From positions 1 through 6,025 of the forward strand of contig CAZLDQ010000287.1 of assembly GCA_964558295.1 (NCBI GenBank): a stretch of DNA of 6,025 bases, read 5' to 3'. Shown here in pieces: positions 1-6,025 of the stretch. How positions within the stretch are numbered: the stretch's first letter is position 1; the number at the start of each line of letters is the position of its first letter. The notes below the pieces were generated by a model, which saw only the letters and a list, made by a program, of their open reading frames with translations, searched no databases and had not been told where the DNA came from. This stretch comes from JBDKTH01 sp964558295. Lineage in GTDB: Bacteria > Planctomycetota > Planctomycetia > Pirellulales > Thermoguttaceae. The position numbers and the translations under genes are program-made.

Positions 1-59
1 CAACGGTGCTAACCAGCCCCGTTTATACCCACAAATTCTGCTGACGATCCTTTTTATTT

Positions 60-72
60 CTTCCGGAAGGAG
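60..72 (+). promoter_or_regulatory. Shine-Dalgarno site within a 10-bp palindrome, upstream of the oxidoreductase gene
   Basis: AAGGAG at 67-72 lies 8 bases before the ATG at 81 and is a near-ideal ribosome binding site, which fixes that start. The perfect palindrome CTTCCGGAAG (60-69) overlaps its first three bases. A T-rich run (51-59) precedes it. No convincing -35/-10 pair is visible in positions 1-59, so the promoter may lie upstream of the window. Whether the palindrome matters for regulation is unknown. Confidence 0.7.
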
Positions 73-80
73 CAACGCAA

Positions 81-1451
81 ATGAACCAACCTATCTCTCG
101 TCGTGAACTGTTGCGGCTCGTGGGCTCTTCGGGATTGGCCGCCGGGCTTGGCACCACTTTGATGAACTCGCCCACGCTGGCCGATCCGCCCCCCGCTTCC
201 GGCGGTGGATTCACCGGCAGCTTGATCAAGGACCACGTACAACAATCAACCGCCACCTGTCCCACGATCGTCAACGGCGAAATCATCCAGCCGCAACGTA
301 AACTGACGCTCTTGGACGAGACCGACGTGCTCGTCGTCGGTGGAGGTCCAGCCGGAGTGGCTGCCGCCATTGCCGCTCGCCGAGCCGGCGCCAAGGTCAC
401 CCTTGTGGAACGCTACAACCATTTCGGCGGTCTCTGGACCGGCGGCCTTGTCCTGATCGTGATCGGCCATCTGGTCAAGGGCCCCAAACAGGTCTGCATG
501 GGGATCGGCGAAGAGATGATGCGCCGCCTGGAGAAGTACGACCAGGGCATCATCAACCGCGGGCCCGGAAAATGCCCAACGGTTGACGCCGAAGCGCTCA
601 AGTTCGTCATGCTCGACATGATCGAGGAGGCCGGCGTAAAGGTCTTTCTACATTGCTGGGGTGTGGACGCCGTGATGGACGGCAACGCAATCCGCGGCGC
701 GGTTTTCGAAAGCAAGTCAGGACGCCAAGCCATTCTGGCTAAGAATGTCGTTGACGCCACTGGCGACGGCGACGTCTTCGCCGCCGCAGGCGCTGAGTTC
801 GAACACCGCAGCTACAACATCGGCCTTGTCTCGCGGCTTGGTAATCTCGACAAGATCGACCGGGACGCCGCCAAAGGACAAAAGGTTCGCGGGCTCGGCG
901 CAGCTACGCCAGTTCCCGGCGTTACCTGGGTGAACATGCTCGGCCCGGAAACGGACGGGCTTGACGTCGCCGAATTGACCCGTCTGGAGATGAGCCATCG
1001 CCGTCATATTTGGGAAAGTGTGCAGAAGATGCGCAAGACCCCCGGCTACGAAAAGGTCTCCCTGATTGAAACCGGCCCACAGTTGGGGGTGCGAATCACG
1101 CGAACCCTCAGCGGCGTCAAGACGCTCAGCGTCGACGATGTCCGAAACGGTGCTCGCTACCCGGACGTCGTAGCCGTTGGCGGCTTCACCAAGGCTGAAG
1201 GCAACGAGTGGCACATCCCCTACGGCGTGCTGGTCCCCAAGAAAGTCGACAACCTCCTGGCCTCGGGGCGTTGCATCTCCGCGGCCCTGAAGGTAGCCGA
1301 CAACATCCGCTTGATTCCCGTCTGCTTTGCCACCGGCCATGCGGCCGGCGTGGCAGCGGCCGTGGCCACTCAAGACGGCTGCACGCCGCGTGACGTCGAA
1401 ATCCCGAAGGTGCAGAAGGTTCTCAAAGAGCAAGACGCCTACTTGGGCTAA
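81..1451 (+). CDS. Tat-exported FAD-dependent oxidoreductase (FAD_oxidored family)
   Basis: This 456-residue protein is a predicted flavoprotein oxidoreductase of the FAD_oxidored type (PF12831-like). The substrate is unknown. The N-terminus has a twin-arginine signal: SRRELLRL with R7-R8, then a hydrophobic stretch to about residue 28 and a small-residue region near LADPPP. A low-complexity linker follows to about residue 80. The Rossmann dinucleotide motif is VVGGGPAG at 85-92, with the ribose-binding acidic residue E110 in LVERYNHFGG. Family-type motifs follow: DATGDGD (225-231), GPQLGVRITR (332-341), NLLASGRCIS (391-400) and a C-terminal FAD contact at ATGHAAGVAAA (417-427). The Tat signal fits a protein that folds around FAD in the cytoplasm and is then exported. 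The start is fixed by AAGGAG 8 bases upstream. It is the first of three co-directional export-signal genes, so it may act with the ceramidase-like proteins; that link is inferred. The flavoprotein class is secure, the reaction is not. Confidence 0.94.
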   Translation: MNQPISRRELLRLVGSSGLAAGLGTTLMNSPTLADPPPASGGGFTGSLIKDHVQQSTATCPTIVNGEIIQPQRKLTLLDETDVLVVGGGPAGVAAAIAARRAGAKVTLVERYNHFGGLWTGGLVLIVIGHLVKGPKQVCMGIGEEMMRRLEKYDQGIINRGPGKCPTVDAEALKFVMLDMIEEAGVKVFLHCWGVDAVMDGNAIRGAVFESKSGRQAILAKNVVDATGDGDVFAAAGAEFEHRSYNIGLVSRLGNLDKIDRDAAKGQKVRGLGAATPVPGVTWVNMLGPETDGLDVAELTRLEMSHRRHIWESVQKMRKTPGYEKVSLIETGPQLGVRITRTLSGVKTLSVDDVRNGARYPDVVAVGGFTKAEGNEWHIPYGVLVPKKVDNLLASGRCISAALKVADNIRLIPVCFATGHAAGVAAAVATQDGCTPRDVEIPKVQKVLKEQDAYLG

Positions 1452-1466
1452 GAGACATCCCCATGT

Positions 1467-1490
1467 GCCCTCTCCCTTCGGGGAGAGGGC
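1467..1490. repeat. Perfect 10-bp palindrome with TTCG loop; REP-like element or hairpin terminator
   Basis: GCCCTCTCCC (1467-1476) and GGGAGAGGGC (1481-1490) are exact reverse complements around TTCG. On the + strand RNA this gives a C(UUCG)G-closed hairpin, an exceptionally stable tetraloop. It starts 15 bases after the oxidoreductase stop codon and has no T-tract, so it is not a standard intrinsic terminator. It could block 3' exonuclease or attenuate read-through into the next gene. From memory, dispersed intergenic palindromes of this CCCTCTCCC/GGGAGAGGG type are common in many GC-rich genomes, so this is probably one copy of a repeat family. Only one copy is visible in the window. Confidence 0.75.
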
Positions 1491-1621
1491 CGGAGTGGGA
1501 AGATCGTCGCCCTGCCGTCCCTGACAATTCCACTCATCCAGCCCTTTGCAATAGGAGAAGGTCACCAACCTGCCGCGCTGTACCGTTATTCCAATCGAGC
1601 TGGCACTTTGCCGCCTTCCAC

Positions 1622-1627
1622 AGGAGG
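1622..1627 (+). promoter_or_regulatory. Ribosome binding site that decides the start of the first ceramidase-like gene
   Basis: AGGAGG is a full Shine-Dalgarno match 6 bases before the ATG at 1634. The same frame is open back to an ATG at 1463, but that earlier start lies against the 1467-1490 hairpin, has no comparable binding site, and would put 57 arginine-rich residues ahead of the signal peptide. The remaining spacer (1491-1621) shows no clear promoter. A CTGACA hexamer at 1521-1526 lacks a well-spaced -10 partner. Confidence 0.88.
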
Positions 1628-1633
1628 AGTCTG

Positions 1634-3040
1634 ATGGACAAGCATGTTCTCGGTCTTCGTAAGTCAGGACCTCGGTTCTGTATCCTGTTGCTATCCTCAC
1701 TTGGCCTGGCGACGGCCTTCGCCCCGGGCCTTCTACGCGGCGAAGCCGTAACGGCCAACGCGCTGCAAATCGGCTTGGCTCGCGTCTGCATCACACCGAA
1801 ACAACCCTTGTGGCTCCACGGCTATGCCGGCAAGCCTCGGTTCCGCCCGTTTGAAGGTAAGCTCAACGATCTGTACGCCAAGGCAATGGCAATCGAAGAC
1901 GCCGCGGGCCAGCGGGCCGTGCTGATCACCGTCGATCTCTGCGTGATCCGCGAACCAGAGGCCCGTGCGCTGTTCGCCCGACTGACCGAGCGGACCGGCC
2001 TCCCGCGACAGCAACTCCTGGTGAACTTCTCCCACACCCATTCCGGCCCAATCATTGGATCCTCCGACCTCGAGAGCTATCCTATGTCGGCCGAAGATCT
2101 CCAGAACACGCTAGCCTACACCGCCCACCTCTTTGACCAACTCGCGGACGTGGCTCAGGCTGCCCTGGCCGACTTAAAGCCGGCCACGCTGGCCTGGGGC
2201 GAGGGCAAGTGCGACTTTGTGCGTAATCGCCGCCTCTATCACGCCAACGGCACGTATCGCGGCATGGGCCCCAACCCGCAGAAGCCCGTCGACGACCGTG
2301 TGCCGGTCCTCCGCGTCAGTGGAATTGATGGAAGACTCCGTGCAATCGTGTTCGGCTGCGCATGCCATCCGGTGACCTTATGCCCCGATAGCCTCAAGCT
2401 CTCCGGCGACTATGCCAGTTTCGCTCAAGAGGAAATCGAAACGAGCAATCCCGGCGTACAAGCAATGTTCGTGCAGGGCTGCGGCGCGGATGCCAACAGC
2501 GACCCACGCTGCGGCCCCGAGCAGGAAAAAAACGTCCGGCTGCAGGGCAAGAGTCTCGCGACCGAGGTCCAGCGAGTGGTGGCTGGCACTCTTCAGCCAG
2601 TCCGTGGTCCCTTGCGGGTCAAATTCGCGGAAGTCGACCTGCCTCTCAAGCCGGTGCCGCCGAGAGAAGAACTTGCGAGGATGTCGGGTGTGATGACTCA
2701 TAATGCCAAGCGGATGCTGGCCGCGATTGAACGCAACGAGTCGTTGCCCTCCCACCACAAGCATCCGCTGGCCGTTTGGCATTTCGATCATGATCTCGTG
2801 TTCGTCGCTCTGTCTGGAGAGGTCGTCTCAAGCTACGCCAGGCAGATCCGACAAGCCCTAAACGGCGACCGGCTATGGATCGCCGGCTATTCCAACGAGG
2901 TCGATGGTTATCTGCCCGATGCAACCATTGTTCGGGAAGGCGGCTACGAAGCCCGCGGCTTGGTGGCCGCCATCGGCTTCTATGCCGCCGAAGCCGAAAC
3001 AGTTCTGATCAACGCCGTTCGTCAGTTGCGAAACGAGTAG
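1634..3040 (+). CDS. Exported neutral/alkaline ceramidase-like hydrolase (paralogue 1)
   Basis: The protein has 468 residues from the chosen start and carries a Sec-type signal: basic residues K3 to R14, a hydrophobic core at about 15-30, and likely cleavage between about 30 and 42. The rest matches the N-terminal catalytic domain of the neutral/alkaline non-lysosomal ceramidase superfamily (PF04734-like). Metal-site motifs appear in order: FSHTHSGP (H134, H136), ACHPVTL (H245), SGEVVSSY (E396) and GYSNEVDGYLPD (Y426). They match in order and rough spacing the two His, Glu and Tyr zinc ligands known from the Pseudomonas aeruginosa ceramidase. The segment around QGCGADANSD (281-290) corresponds to the region of the catalytic serine, but by my hand alignment that position is Asn288, so true ceramidase activity is uncertain. 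The length is well below full ceramidases (roughly 650 residues or more), so the C-terminal immunoglobulin-like domain seems absent. It is best called a metal-dependent amidase/hydrolase of unknown substrate. Confidence 0.92.
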   Translation: MDKHVLGLRKSGPRFCILLLSSLGLATAFAPGLLRGEAVTANALQIGLARVCITPKQPLWLHGYAGKPRFRPFEGKLNDLYAKAMAIEDAAGQRAVLITVDLCVIREPEARALFARLTERTGLPRQQLLVNFSHTHSGPIIGSSDLESYPMSAEDLQNTLAYTAHLFDQLADVAQAALADLKPATLAWGEGKCDFVRNRRLYHANGTYRGMGPNPQKPVDDRVPVLRVSGIDGRLRAIVFGCACHPVTLCPDSLKLSGDYASFAQEEIETSNPGVQAMFVQGCGADANSDPRCGPEQEKNVRLQGKSLATEVQRVVAGTLQPVRGPLRVKFAEVDLPLKPVPPREELARMSGVMTHNAKRMLAAIERNESLPSHHKHPLAVWHFDHDLVFVALSGEVVSSYARQIRQALNGDRLWIAGYSNEVDGYLPDATIVREGGYEARGLVAAIGFYAAEAETVLINAVRQLRNE

Positions 3041-3140
3041 CATTCTCCTGTCATGTCTCTCGCAGATTGTCATGATTCCCGAGCAGCAACTCAGTCTTCC
3101 CTTAAGACGATTAACCAACCACTGATTTCGGAGATGGCCC

Positions 3141-4574
3141 ATGAGAGTCCTTGCCGCCTGTCTGCTTGCCGTCACCCTAACGCCAGCCTCCCTGTCAGCC
3201 ACGGAACTCTGGATCGGCACAGCCAGTACGAGTATCACGCCCGACAAGCCGGTGGCCCTGGACGGCCATCGAAACCTGCGGATTTCAAACAAGGTCGAGT
3301 CGCCGCTCACAGCCACGGCCCTCGCCTTGCAGTCACGCGAGGGAGACAAAGTGCTTGATCAGGCAATCATCGTCTCCTGCGATCTGGTGGCCATTCGTCC
3401 CGGCATCCTGACGAAAGTCCGCGAGAAGGTGGAGCACCGCCTGCCGGACTTCGAAATCAACAAGCTTTTCCTGGGCGCCACGCACACGCACAACGCTCCC
3501 GTAACGCTCGAAGGTCGCTACACGCTCCCCGCCGAGGGCAACATGAAGCCGGCCGAGTACACGGAGTTCATGACCACCGCCGTCGCGGACGCGGTCGTCG
3601 AAAGCTGGCAAAAACGCCAGATTGGCAAGGTCGCTTGGGGACAAGGCCACGCAGTCGTCGCACAGAATCGGCGCGCCGTTTATGCCGACGGCACGGCCGT
3701 CATGTACGGAGCCACCAACACTCCACAGTTCCGCGGCATCGAGGGCTACGAGGATCACAGCCTTGACGCCCTATTCTTCTGGAACCAACAGGACCAGCTA
3801 ATCGCCACACTGGTCAACATCGCCTGTCCCTCCCAGGATGCCGAAGGGGGACTCGCGATTCACGCCGATTTCTGGCACCCCGTGCGGGAAACGTTGCGCG
3901 CGCGATATGGCAAAGATCTATGTGTGCTTGGTCTGCCCGGCGCCGGCGGTGATCAGACCTCCCGGCCGATTTATCGCAAGGCGGCCGAAGAGCGGATGCT
4001 TAAGCTGCGCGGCCTAACGCGGCTGGAAGAAATTGCCCGCCGCATCACCCAAGGCTGGGAGGAGGCCTATCAAGGCGCATGCAAAGATATCCGCAGCGAC
4101 GTCGTCCTGCGCCATTATGTCAGCCAGATCGAACTACCCCGTCGCAAAGTGACCGACGCCGAAGTGGCCGAAGCCCGGCAAGCCGCTGCCAAGTACGCCA
4201 ACGATCCCGCTCAGCGCTGGAACTACCGCTGGCATCAGGGGGTTGTCGAACGCTACGAAGCGCAGGCTGCCGGCACCGAAGAGCCTTTCACAATGGAACT
4301 GCACGTCCTCCGCCTCGGCGATGTGGCGATTGCGACCAACGAGTTCGAGTTGTTTACTGACTACGGCGTCCAAATCATCGCCCGCAGCCCCGCCGTGCAG
4401 ACCTTCGTCATCCAACTCACCGGTTCCGGCGGCTACCTCCCCACTCCCCGGGCAGTAAGCGGCGGCGGCTACAGCGCCGTGATTCAAAGCAGCCGAGTCG
4501 GCCCGGAAGGTGGCCAAGTCCTCGTTGAGCGCACCGTCGAGGCAATCAAGACACTGTGGCCGGAGGCGAAATAA
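3141..4574 (+). CDS. Exported ceramidase-fold protein (paralogue 2, altered metal site)
   Basis: This 477-residue protein has a short Sec signal (about residues 1-20, ending SLSA). LAAC at 4-7 looks like a lipobox but sits too close to the N-terminus to be credible. Its start to about residue 190 parallels the preceding protein: LWIGTASTSITPDKPVALDG against LQIGLARVCITPKQPLWLHG, a shared D-L/V-x-x-I-R strand (81-86), THTHNAP (H115, H117) and QNRR (175-178). Later, NEFELF (E401) and GSGGYLP (Y432) match the Glu and Tyr ligand positions. The usual ACHP histidine is missing: the aligned stretch reads IACPSQ (227-232). Nearby H241 and H246 in HADFWHPVR might substitute. A charged, probably helical insert lies at about 280-380. 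GGAG 7 bases before the ATG supports the start. The spacer to the previous gene is 100 bases with no clear promoter, so co-transcription is plausible. Superfamily membership is fairly secure, catalysis is doubtful. Confidence 0.9.
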   Translation: MRVLAACLLAVTLTPASLSATELWIGTASTSITPDKPVALDGHRNLRISNKVESPLTATALALQSREGDKVLDQAIIVSCDLVAIRPGILTKVREKVEHRLPDFEINKLFLGATHTHNAPVTLEGRYTLPAEGNMKPAEYTEFMTTAVADAVVESWQKRQIGKVAWGQGHAVVAQNRRAVYADGTAVMYGATNTPQFRGIEGYEDHSLDALFFWNQQDQLIATLVNIACPSQDAEGGLAIHADFWHPVRETLRARYGKDLCVLGLPGAGGDQTSRPIYRKAAEERMLKLRGLTRLEEIARRITQGWEEAYQGACKDIRSDVVLRHYVSQIELPRRKVTDAEVAEARQAAAKYANDPAQRWNYRWHQGVVERYEAQAAGTEEPFTMELHVLRLGDVAIATNEFELFTDYGVQIIARSPAVQTFVIQLTGSGGYLPTPRAVSGGGYSAVIQSSRVGPEGGQVLVERTVEAIKTLWPEAK

Positions 4575-4688
4575 CACGGCCCACTCCACGACCTGTAAAC
4601 ACTCAACGGACAAGCAAGCGAGCCCAATCGGCGAAAGCTGCTCCTCCATATAGTGGATCGCACACATCGGGAGGCTTGGACAGCCCCA
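4575..4688. other. Convergent intergenic spacer
   Basis: These 114 bases separate the tail-to-tail ends of the second ceramidase-like gene and the phosphatase gene. I see only very short pairings, such as GGCT/AGCC around 4674-4686, and no T-tract, so no intrinsic terminator can be supported for either gene. Termination may be Rho-dependent. Confidence 0.6.
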
Positions 4689-5144
4689 TCAGGCGGCTTC
4701 CCCTTGCTGTTCCAACTTGCGCAACCTCTCAACCAACCCTCGCACACAATTCTCAAGCACCGGCAAGGCCTCCTCAGGCGTGGCACAGTCCAGGTCATCA
4801 ACGTGCCAATACTCCACCCGATCCGACCAGTGCGGGAACTGTTCTTCCATCAACGACCGGTGCTCCGCTTCCTTCACGGCGACCACCAGATCCGCCTGAA
4901 CAAGATCCGCCAGCACGAGCGGCTCCGGAAGCCGATGCTCGCCGTTGACGGGAATCCCTCGTGCCTGAAGGGCCTCAACCGTGTAGTGGGAGATGCTCCC
5001 AATGTCTCCCCAATGCCCCACGAGCAATCCCCGGGAGTCTGCCCTCCAAGCCAACCCTTCCTGGCTGGCAAGCCAGTTAAAGAAGTGTTCCGCAAACCGA
5101 CTGCGGTAGAAATTAGCACTGCACAAAAAGATGACTCGCTTCAT
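4689..5144 (-). CDS. Low-molecular-weight protein-tyrosine-phosphatase family protein
   Basis: This 151-residue protein has the LMW-PTP/arsenate-reductase fold signature. An N-terminal strand (KRVIFLC) leads into the P-loop C8-S-A-N-F-Y-R14-S15, which satisfies C-x5-R-S. C8 would be the nucleophile and R14 would bind phosphate. The candidate general acid is D116 or D117 in WHVDDLD, followed by ATPEEAL and a C-terminal helix, in the usual family order. The P-loop differs from the classical C-x-G-N-x-C-R-S form: Ala replaces Gly and Tyr replaces the second Cys, so the backup cysteine of classical enzymes is absent. This looks like the bacterial CSAN-type subgroup. The frame is open upstream to 5219, but the ATG at 5144 is preferred because GAGAGG lies 3 bases before it and the fold begins at once. 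It is cytoplasmic, with no signal peptide. The substrate (phosphotyrosine protein or small molecule) is unknown. It is divergent from the GrpB-family gene. Confidence 0.92.
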   Translation of the reverse strand: MKRVIFLCSANFYRSRFAEHFFNWLASQEGLAWRADSRGLLVGHWGDIGSISHYTVEALQARGIPVNGEHRLPEPLVLADLVQADLVVAVKEAEHRSLMEEQFPHWSDRVEYWHVDDLDCATPEEALPVLENCVRGLVERLRKLEQQGEAA

Positions 5145-5220
5145 ATGCCTCTCTGGGTTGCACCTTGGGTGTATCAGGCCCTGCCTGGCGAACCTCGGTC
5201 TATCCGAAGCATCCATCACA

Positions 5221-5246
5221 AGGGGGGACGCCCCGCGATCCCCCCT
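5221..5246. repeat. Perfect 8-bp inverted repeat in the divergent spacer; possible operator or leader hairpin
   Basis: AGGGGGGA (5221-5228) and TCCCCCCT (5239-5246) are exact reverse complements around a 10-base centre. The right arm overlaps by two bases the proposed -35 box of the GrpB-gene promoter (5245-5250). The spacing suits a dimeric repressor site. On the - strand it would lie in the phosphatase leader, about 76 bases upstream of its start codon, and could fold as an RNA hairpin. An alternative inner pairing GGGG/CCCC (5224-5234) is also possible. No function can be read directly. Confidence 0.5.
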
Positions 5247-5273
5247 GACTGCAAGCGGATCGAATATTATAAT
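5245..5273 (+). promoter_or_regulatory. Sigma-70-type promoter for the GrpB-family gene
   Basis: CTGACT (5245-5250, 4 of 6 matches to TTGACA) is followed after exactly 17 bases by TATAAT (5268-5273, a full consensus match). It is the most AT-rich patch in a GC-rich spacer. Transcription would begin near 5280, leaving a leader of about 58 bases before the ATG at 5338. The opposite strand also reads TATAAT (5271-5266) but has no well-spaced -35; TTGACC at 5301-5296 is 24 bases away. Two-way use is therefore possible but weak. Confidence 0.6.
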
Positions 5274-5337
5274 CCAACGGTCGGCATTCCATCGAGGTCA
5301 ACTTGGTCGAATCTCTTCGCCCCCCGAGAGTCCCGAA

Positions 5338-5871
5338 ATGCGTGACGACCCGGTAATCGGCCCCTACGAGCAGCGTCCCGCAGTCTGCCGCGACTGCGAT
5401 CCGCGAGCCCCCGCCGTCGCTCAACAGGTCGCGACAACAATCCGCAGCCATCTGCCCCTGGTCCAAGTGGAGCATATCGGCAGCACCGCGGTCCCCGGTT
5501 GCGCCGGCACCGGGATCCTCGACCTGATGGTTCCCTACCGGGATGCGGAGGAACTCGCAGCGGTCAAAACACTCCTCGAACAGCTCGGCTTTCAACGCCA
5601 AGCCACGCACGACCCGTTTCCGGAAGACCGCCCCATGCGGGTTGGCTCATTGACGTACGAGGGGGATATGTTTCTCGTCCACGTCCACGTCATCCCGGCA
5701 ACTTCGCCCGAAGTCGACGAGATCCGTTTCTTCCGTACCTGCTTAAGAGCCGATCCTGAACTCCTCCGCGCCTACATCGCCTGCAAAAAGGAGATCATCG
5801 CCGCCGGCATCACCGACTCCTTGGCCTATTGCCGCCGCAAGGGAGAGTTCATCAAGGCTGTACTAGGATAG
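5338..5871 (+). CDS. GrpB/UPF0157 family protein
   Basis: The 177-residue protein matches the GrpB (UPF0157) family, which has a nucleotidyltransferase-like fold and no firmly established reaction. The signature VEHIGSTAVPG lies at 44-54, followed by the strand GILDLMV (59-65) with D62 at the usual acidic position. The C-terminal half has the family pattern HVHVIP (115-120), RFFRTCLRADPELLRAYIACK (130-150) and a final helix from about 160. Length fits the family's usual 170-190 residues. Position 58 is Thr where I recall Lys in many relatives. The ATG at 5338 was chosen because it begins at the family's usual N-terminus, has GAGAG (5326-5330) 7 bases upstream, and lies downstream of the proposed promoter. 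An in-frame ATG at 5131 would overlap the divergent phosphatase gene. It is cytoplasmic, with no signal peptide or membrane segment. Confidence 0.92.
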   Translation: MRDDPVIGPYEQRPAVCRDCDPRAPAVAQQVATTIRSHLPLVQVEHIGSTAVPGCAGTGILDLMVPYRDAEELAAVKTLLEQLGFQRQATHDPFPEDRPMRVGSLTYEGDMFLVHVHVIPATSPEVDEIRFFRTCLRADPELLRAYIACKKEIIAAGITDSLAYCRRKGEFIKAVLG

Positions 5872-5931
5872 ATCCGGCCCATCGTCCCTTTCCTCTCAGT
5901 CTCCCCCACGTTGCCCCTCGCTTGCCTCTTC

Positions 5932-5960
5932 GCGGCGTCTGCTTGGATCAGACGAGCCGC
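5932..5960 (+). terminator. Candidate hairpin terminator after the GrpB-family gene
   Basis: GCGGCGTCTG (5932-5941) pairs with CAGAC (5949-5953) and GCCGC (5956-5960), giving ten base pairs with a GA bulge and a 7-base loop. It lies 60 bases after the GrpB-family stop codon. The following TTGCGTTGTT is only moderately T-rich, so intrinsic termination is plausible but not secure. It could equally serve a gene entering from the right on the - strand. Confidence 0.35.
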
Positions 5961-5980
5961 TTGCGTTGTTGCGGCGAATT

Positions 5981-6023
5981 GGGGGCGGGGGTGGTGACGG
6001 AGGATTGGCACATGGGGTGGGGG
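5981..6023 (+). other. G-rich stretch with quadruplex potential at the window edge
   Basis: G-runs occur at 5981-5985, 5987-5991, 6014-6017 and 6019-6023, with shorter GG pairs between. Four runs of four or more G make a quadruplex formally possible, but the central loop would be about 22 bases, which is long. It may instead be the start of a repeat or a low-complexity coding end cut by the window. Confidence 0.3.
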
Positions 6024-6025
6024 CG

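Noticed and set aside
717..1700. A 327-residue open frame on the - strand across the oxidoreductase gene
   Set aside because: It is antisense to a gene with clear flavoprotein motifs. It runs through the 1467-1490 hairpin, shows no recognisable domain, and is explained by GC-rich codon bias leaving few stops.
3094..3108. Small hairpin GTCTT/AAGAC in the spacer between the two ceramidase-like genes
   Set aside because: Only five base pairs with no T-tract, which is expected by chance; no regulatory claim is supportable.
5145..5219. A 25-residue N-terminal extension of the phosphatase frame
   Set aside because: The internal ATG at 5144 has a closer Shine-Dalgarno match and starts exactly at the family's first strand.
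5131..5337. A 69-residue N-terminal extension of the GrpB-family frame
   Set aside because: It overlaps the start of the divergent phosphatase gene, crosses the proposed promoter, and adds sequence absent from the family.
4653..5345. A 230-residue open frame on the + strand opposite the phosphatase gene
   Set aside because: It is a mirror of the phosphatase coding sequence with no domain signature, and it runs through the divergent spacer and promoter.
6007..6017. GGCACATGGGG, the exact reverse complement of CCCCATGTGCC at 1459-1469
   Set aside because: An 11-base match between two places in a 6-kb window on either strand is expected several times by chance, and the flanks do not match.
5948..6025. 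Open frame on the - strand entering from the right edge, 25 residues, proline-rich, stop at 5950-5948
   Set aside because: It is too short and compositionally simple to separate from chance in GC-rich DNA. It could be the end of a neighbouring gene but cannot be supported.

Overview
The window reads as a chromosomal segment of a GC-rich bacterium, most likely a planctomycete or a close PVC-group relative. This is inferred from gene content and style, not from a marker gene. It has a Tat-exported FAD oxidoreductase next to two exported proteins of the neutral-ceramidase fold, long spacers between co-directional genes, and an LMW phosphatase and a GrpB protein of uncommon sequence types. No rRNA, tRNA, CRISPR array, transposase or phage gene is visible.

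Layout. Positions 81-4574 hold three genes on the + strand: a Tat-signal FAD-dependent oxidoreductase (81-1451), a ceramidase-like protein (1634-3040), and a second, diverged paralogue of it (3141-4574). Spacers of 182 and 100 bases separate them. The first spacer carries a perfect 10-bp hairpin closed by a TTCG loop. Each gene has a good Shine-Dalgarno sequence and an N-terminal export signal (one Tat, two Sec). A low-molecular-weight protein-tyrosine-phosphatase family gene (5144-4689, - strand) converges on this block. A GrpB/UPF0157-family gene (5338-5871, + strand) diverges from the phosphatase gene. Their shared 193-base spacer contains a consensus-like sigma-70 promoter pointing at the GrpB gene and a perfect 8-bp inverted repeat touching its -35 box. 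The last 154 bases hold a hairpin and a G-rich stretch but no gene I can support.

Function. The first three genes could form an extracytoplasmic module that oxidises and hydrolyses an amide- or ester-containing substrate, perhaps a lipid or glycan derivative. The substrate cannot be read from the sequence. The second ceramidase-like protein lacks one expected zinc-ligand histidine, so the two paralogues may not share chemistry. The phosphatase and GrpB genes look like ordinary cytoplasmic genes unrelated to the module. I found no convincing wholly new system; the best leads are the paralogue pair with unequal active sites and the promoter-linked inverted repeat.
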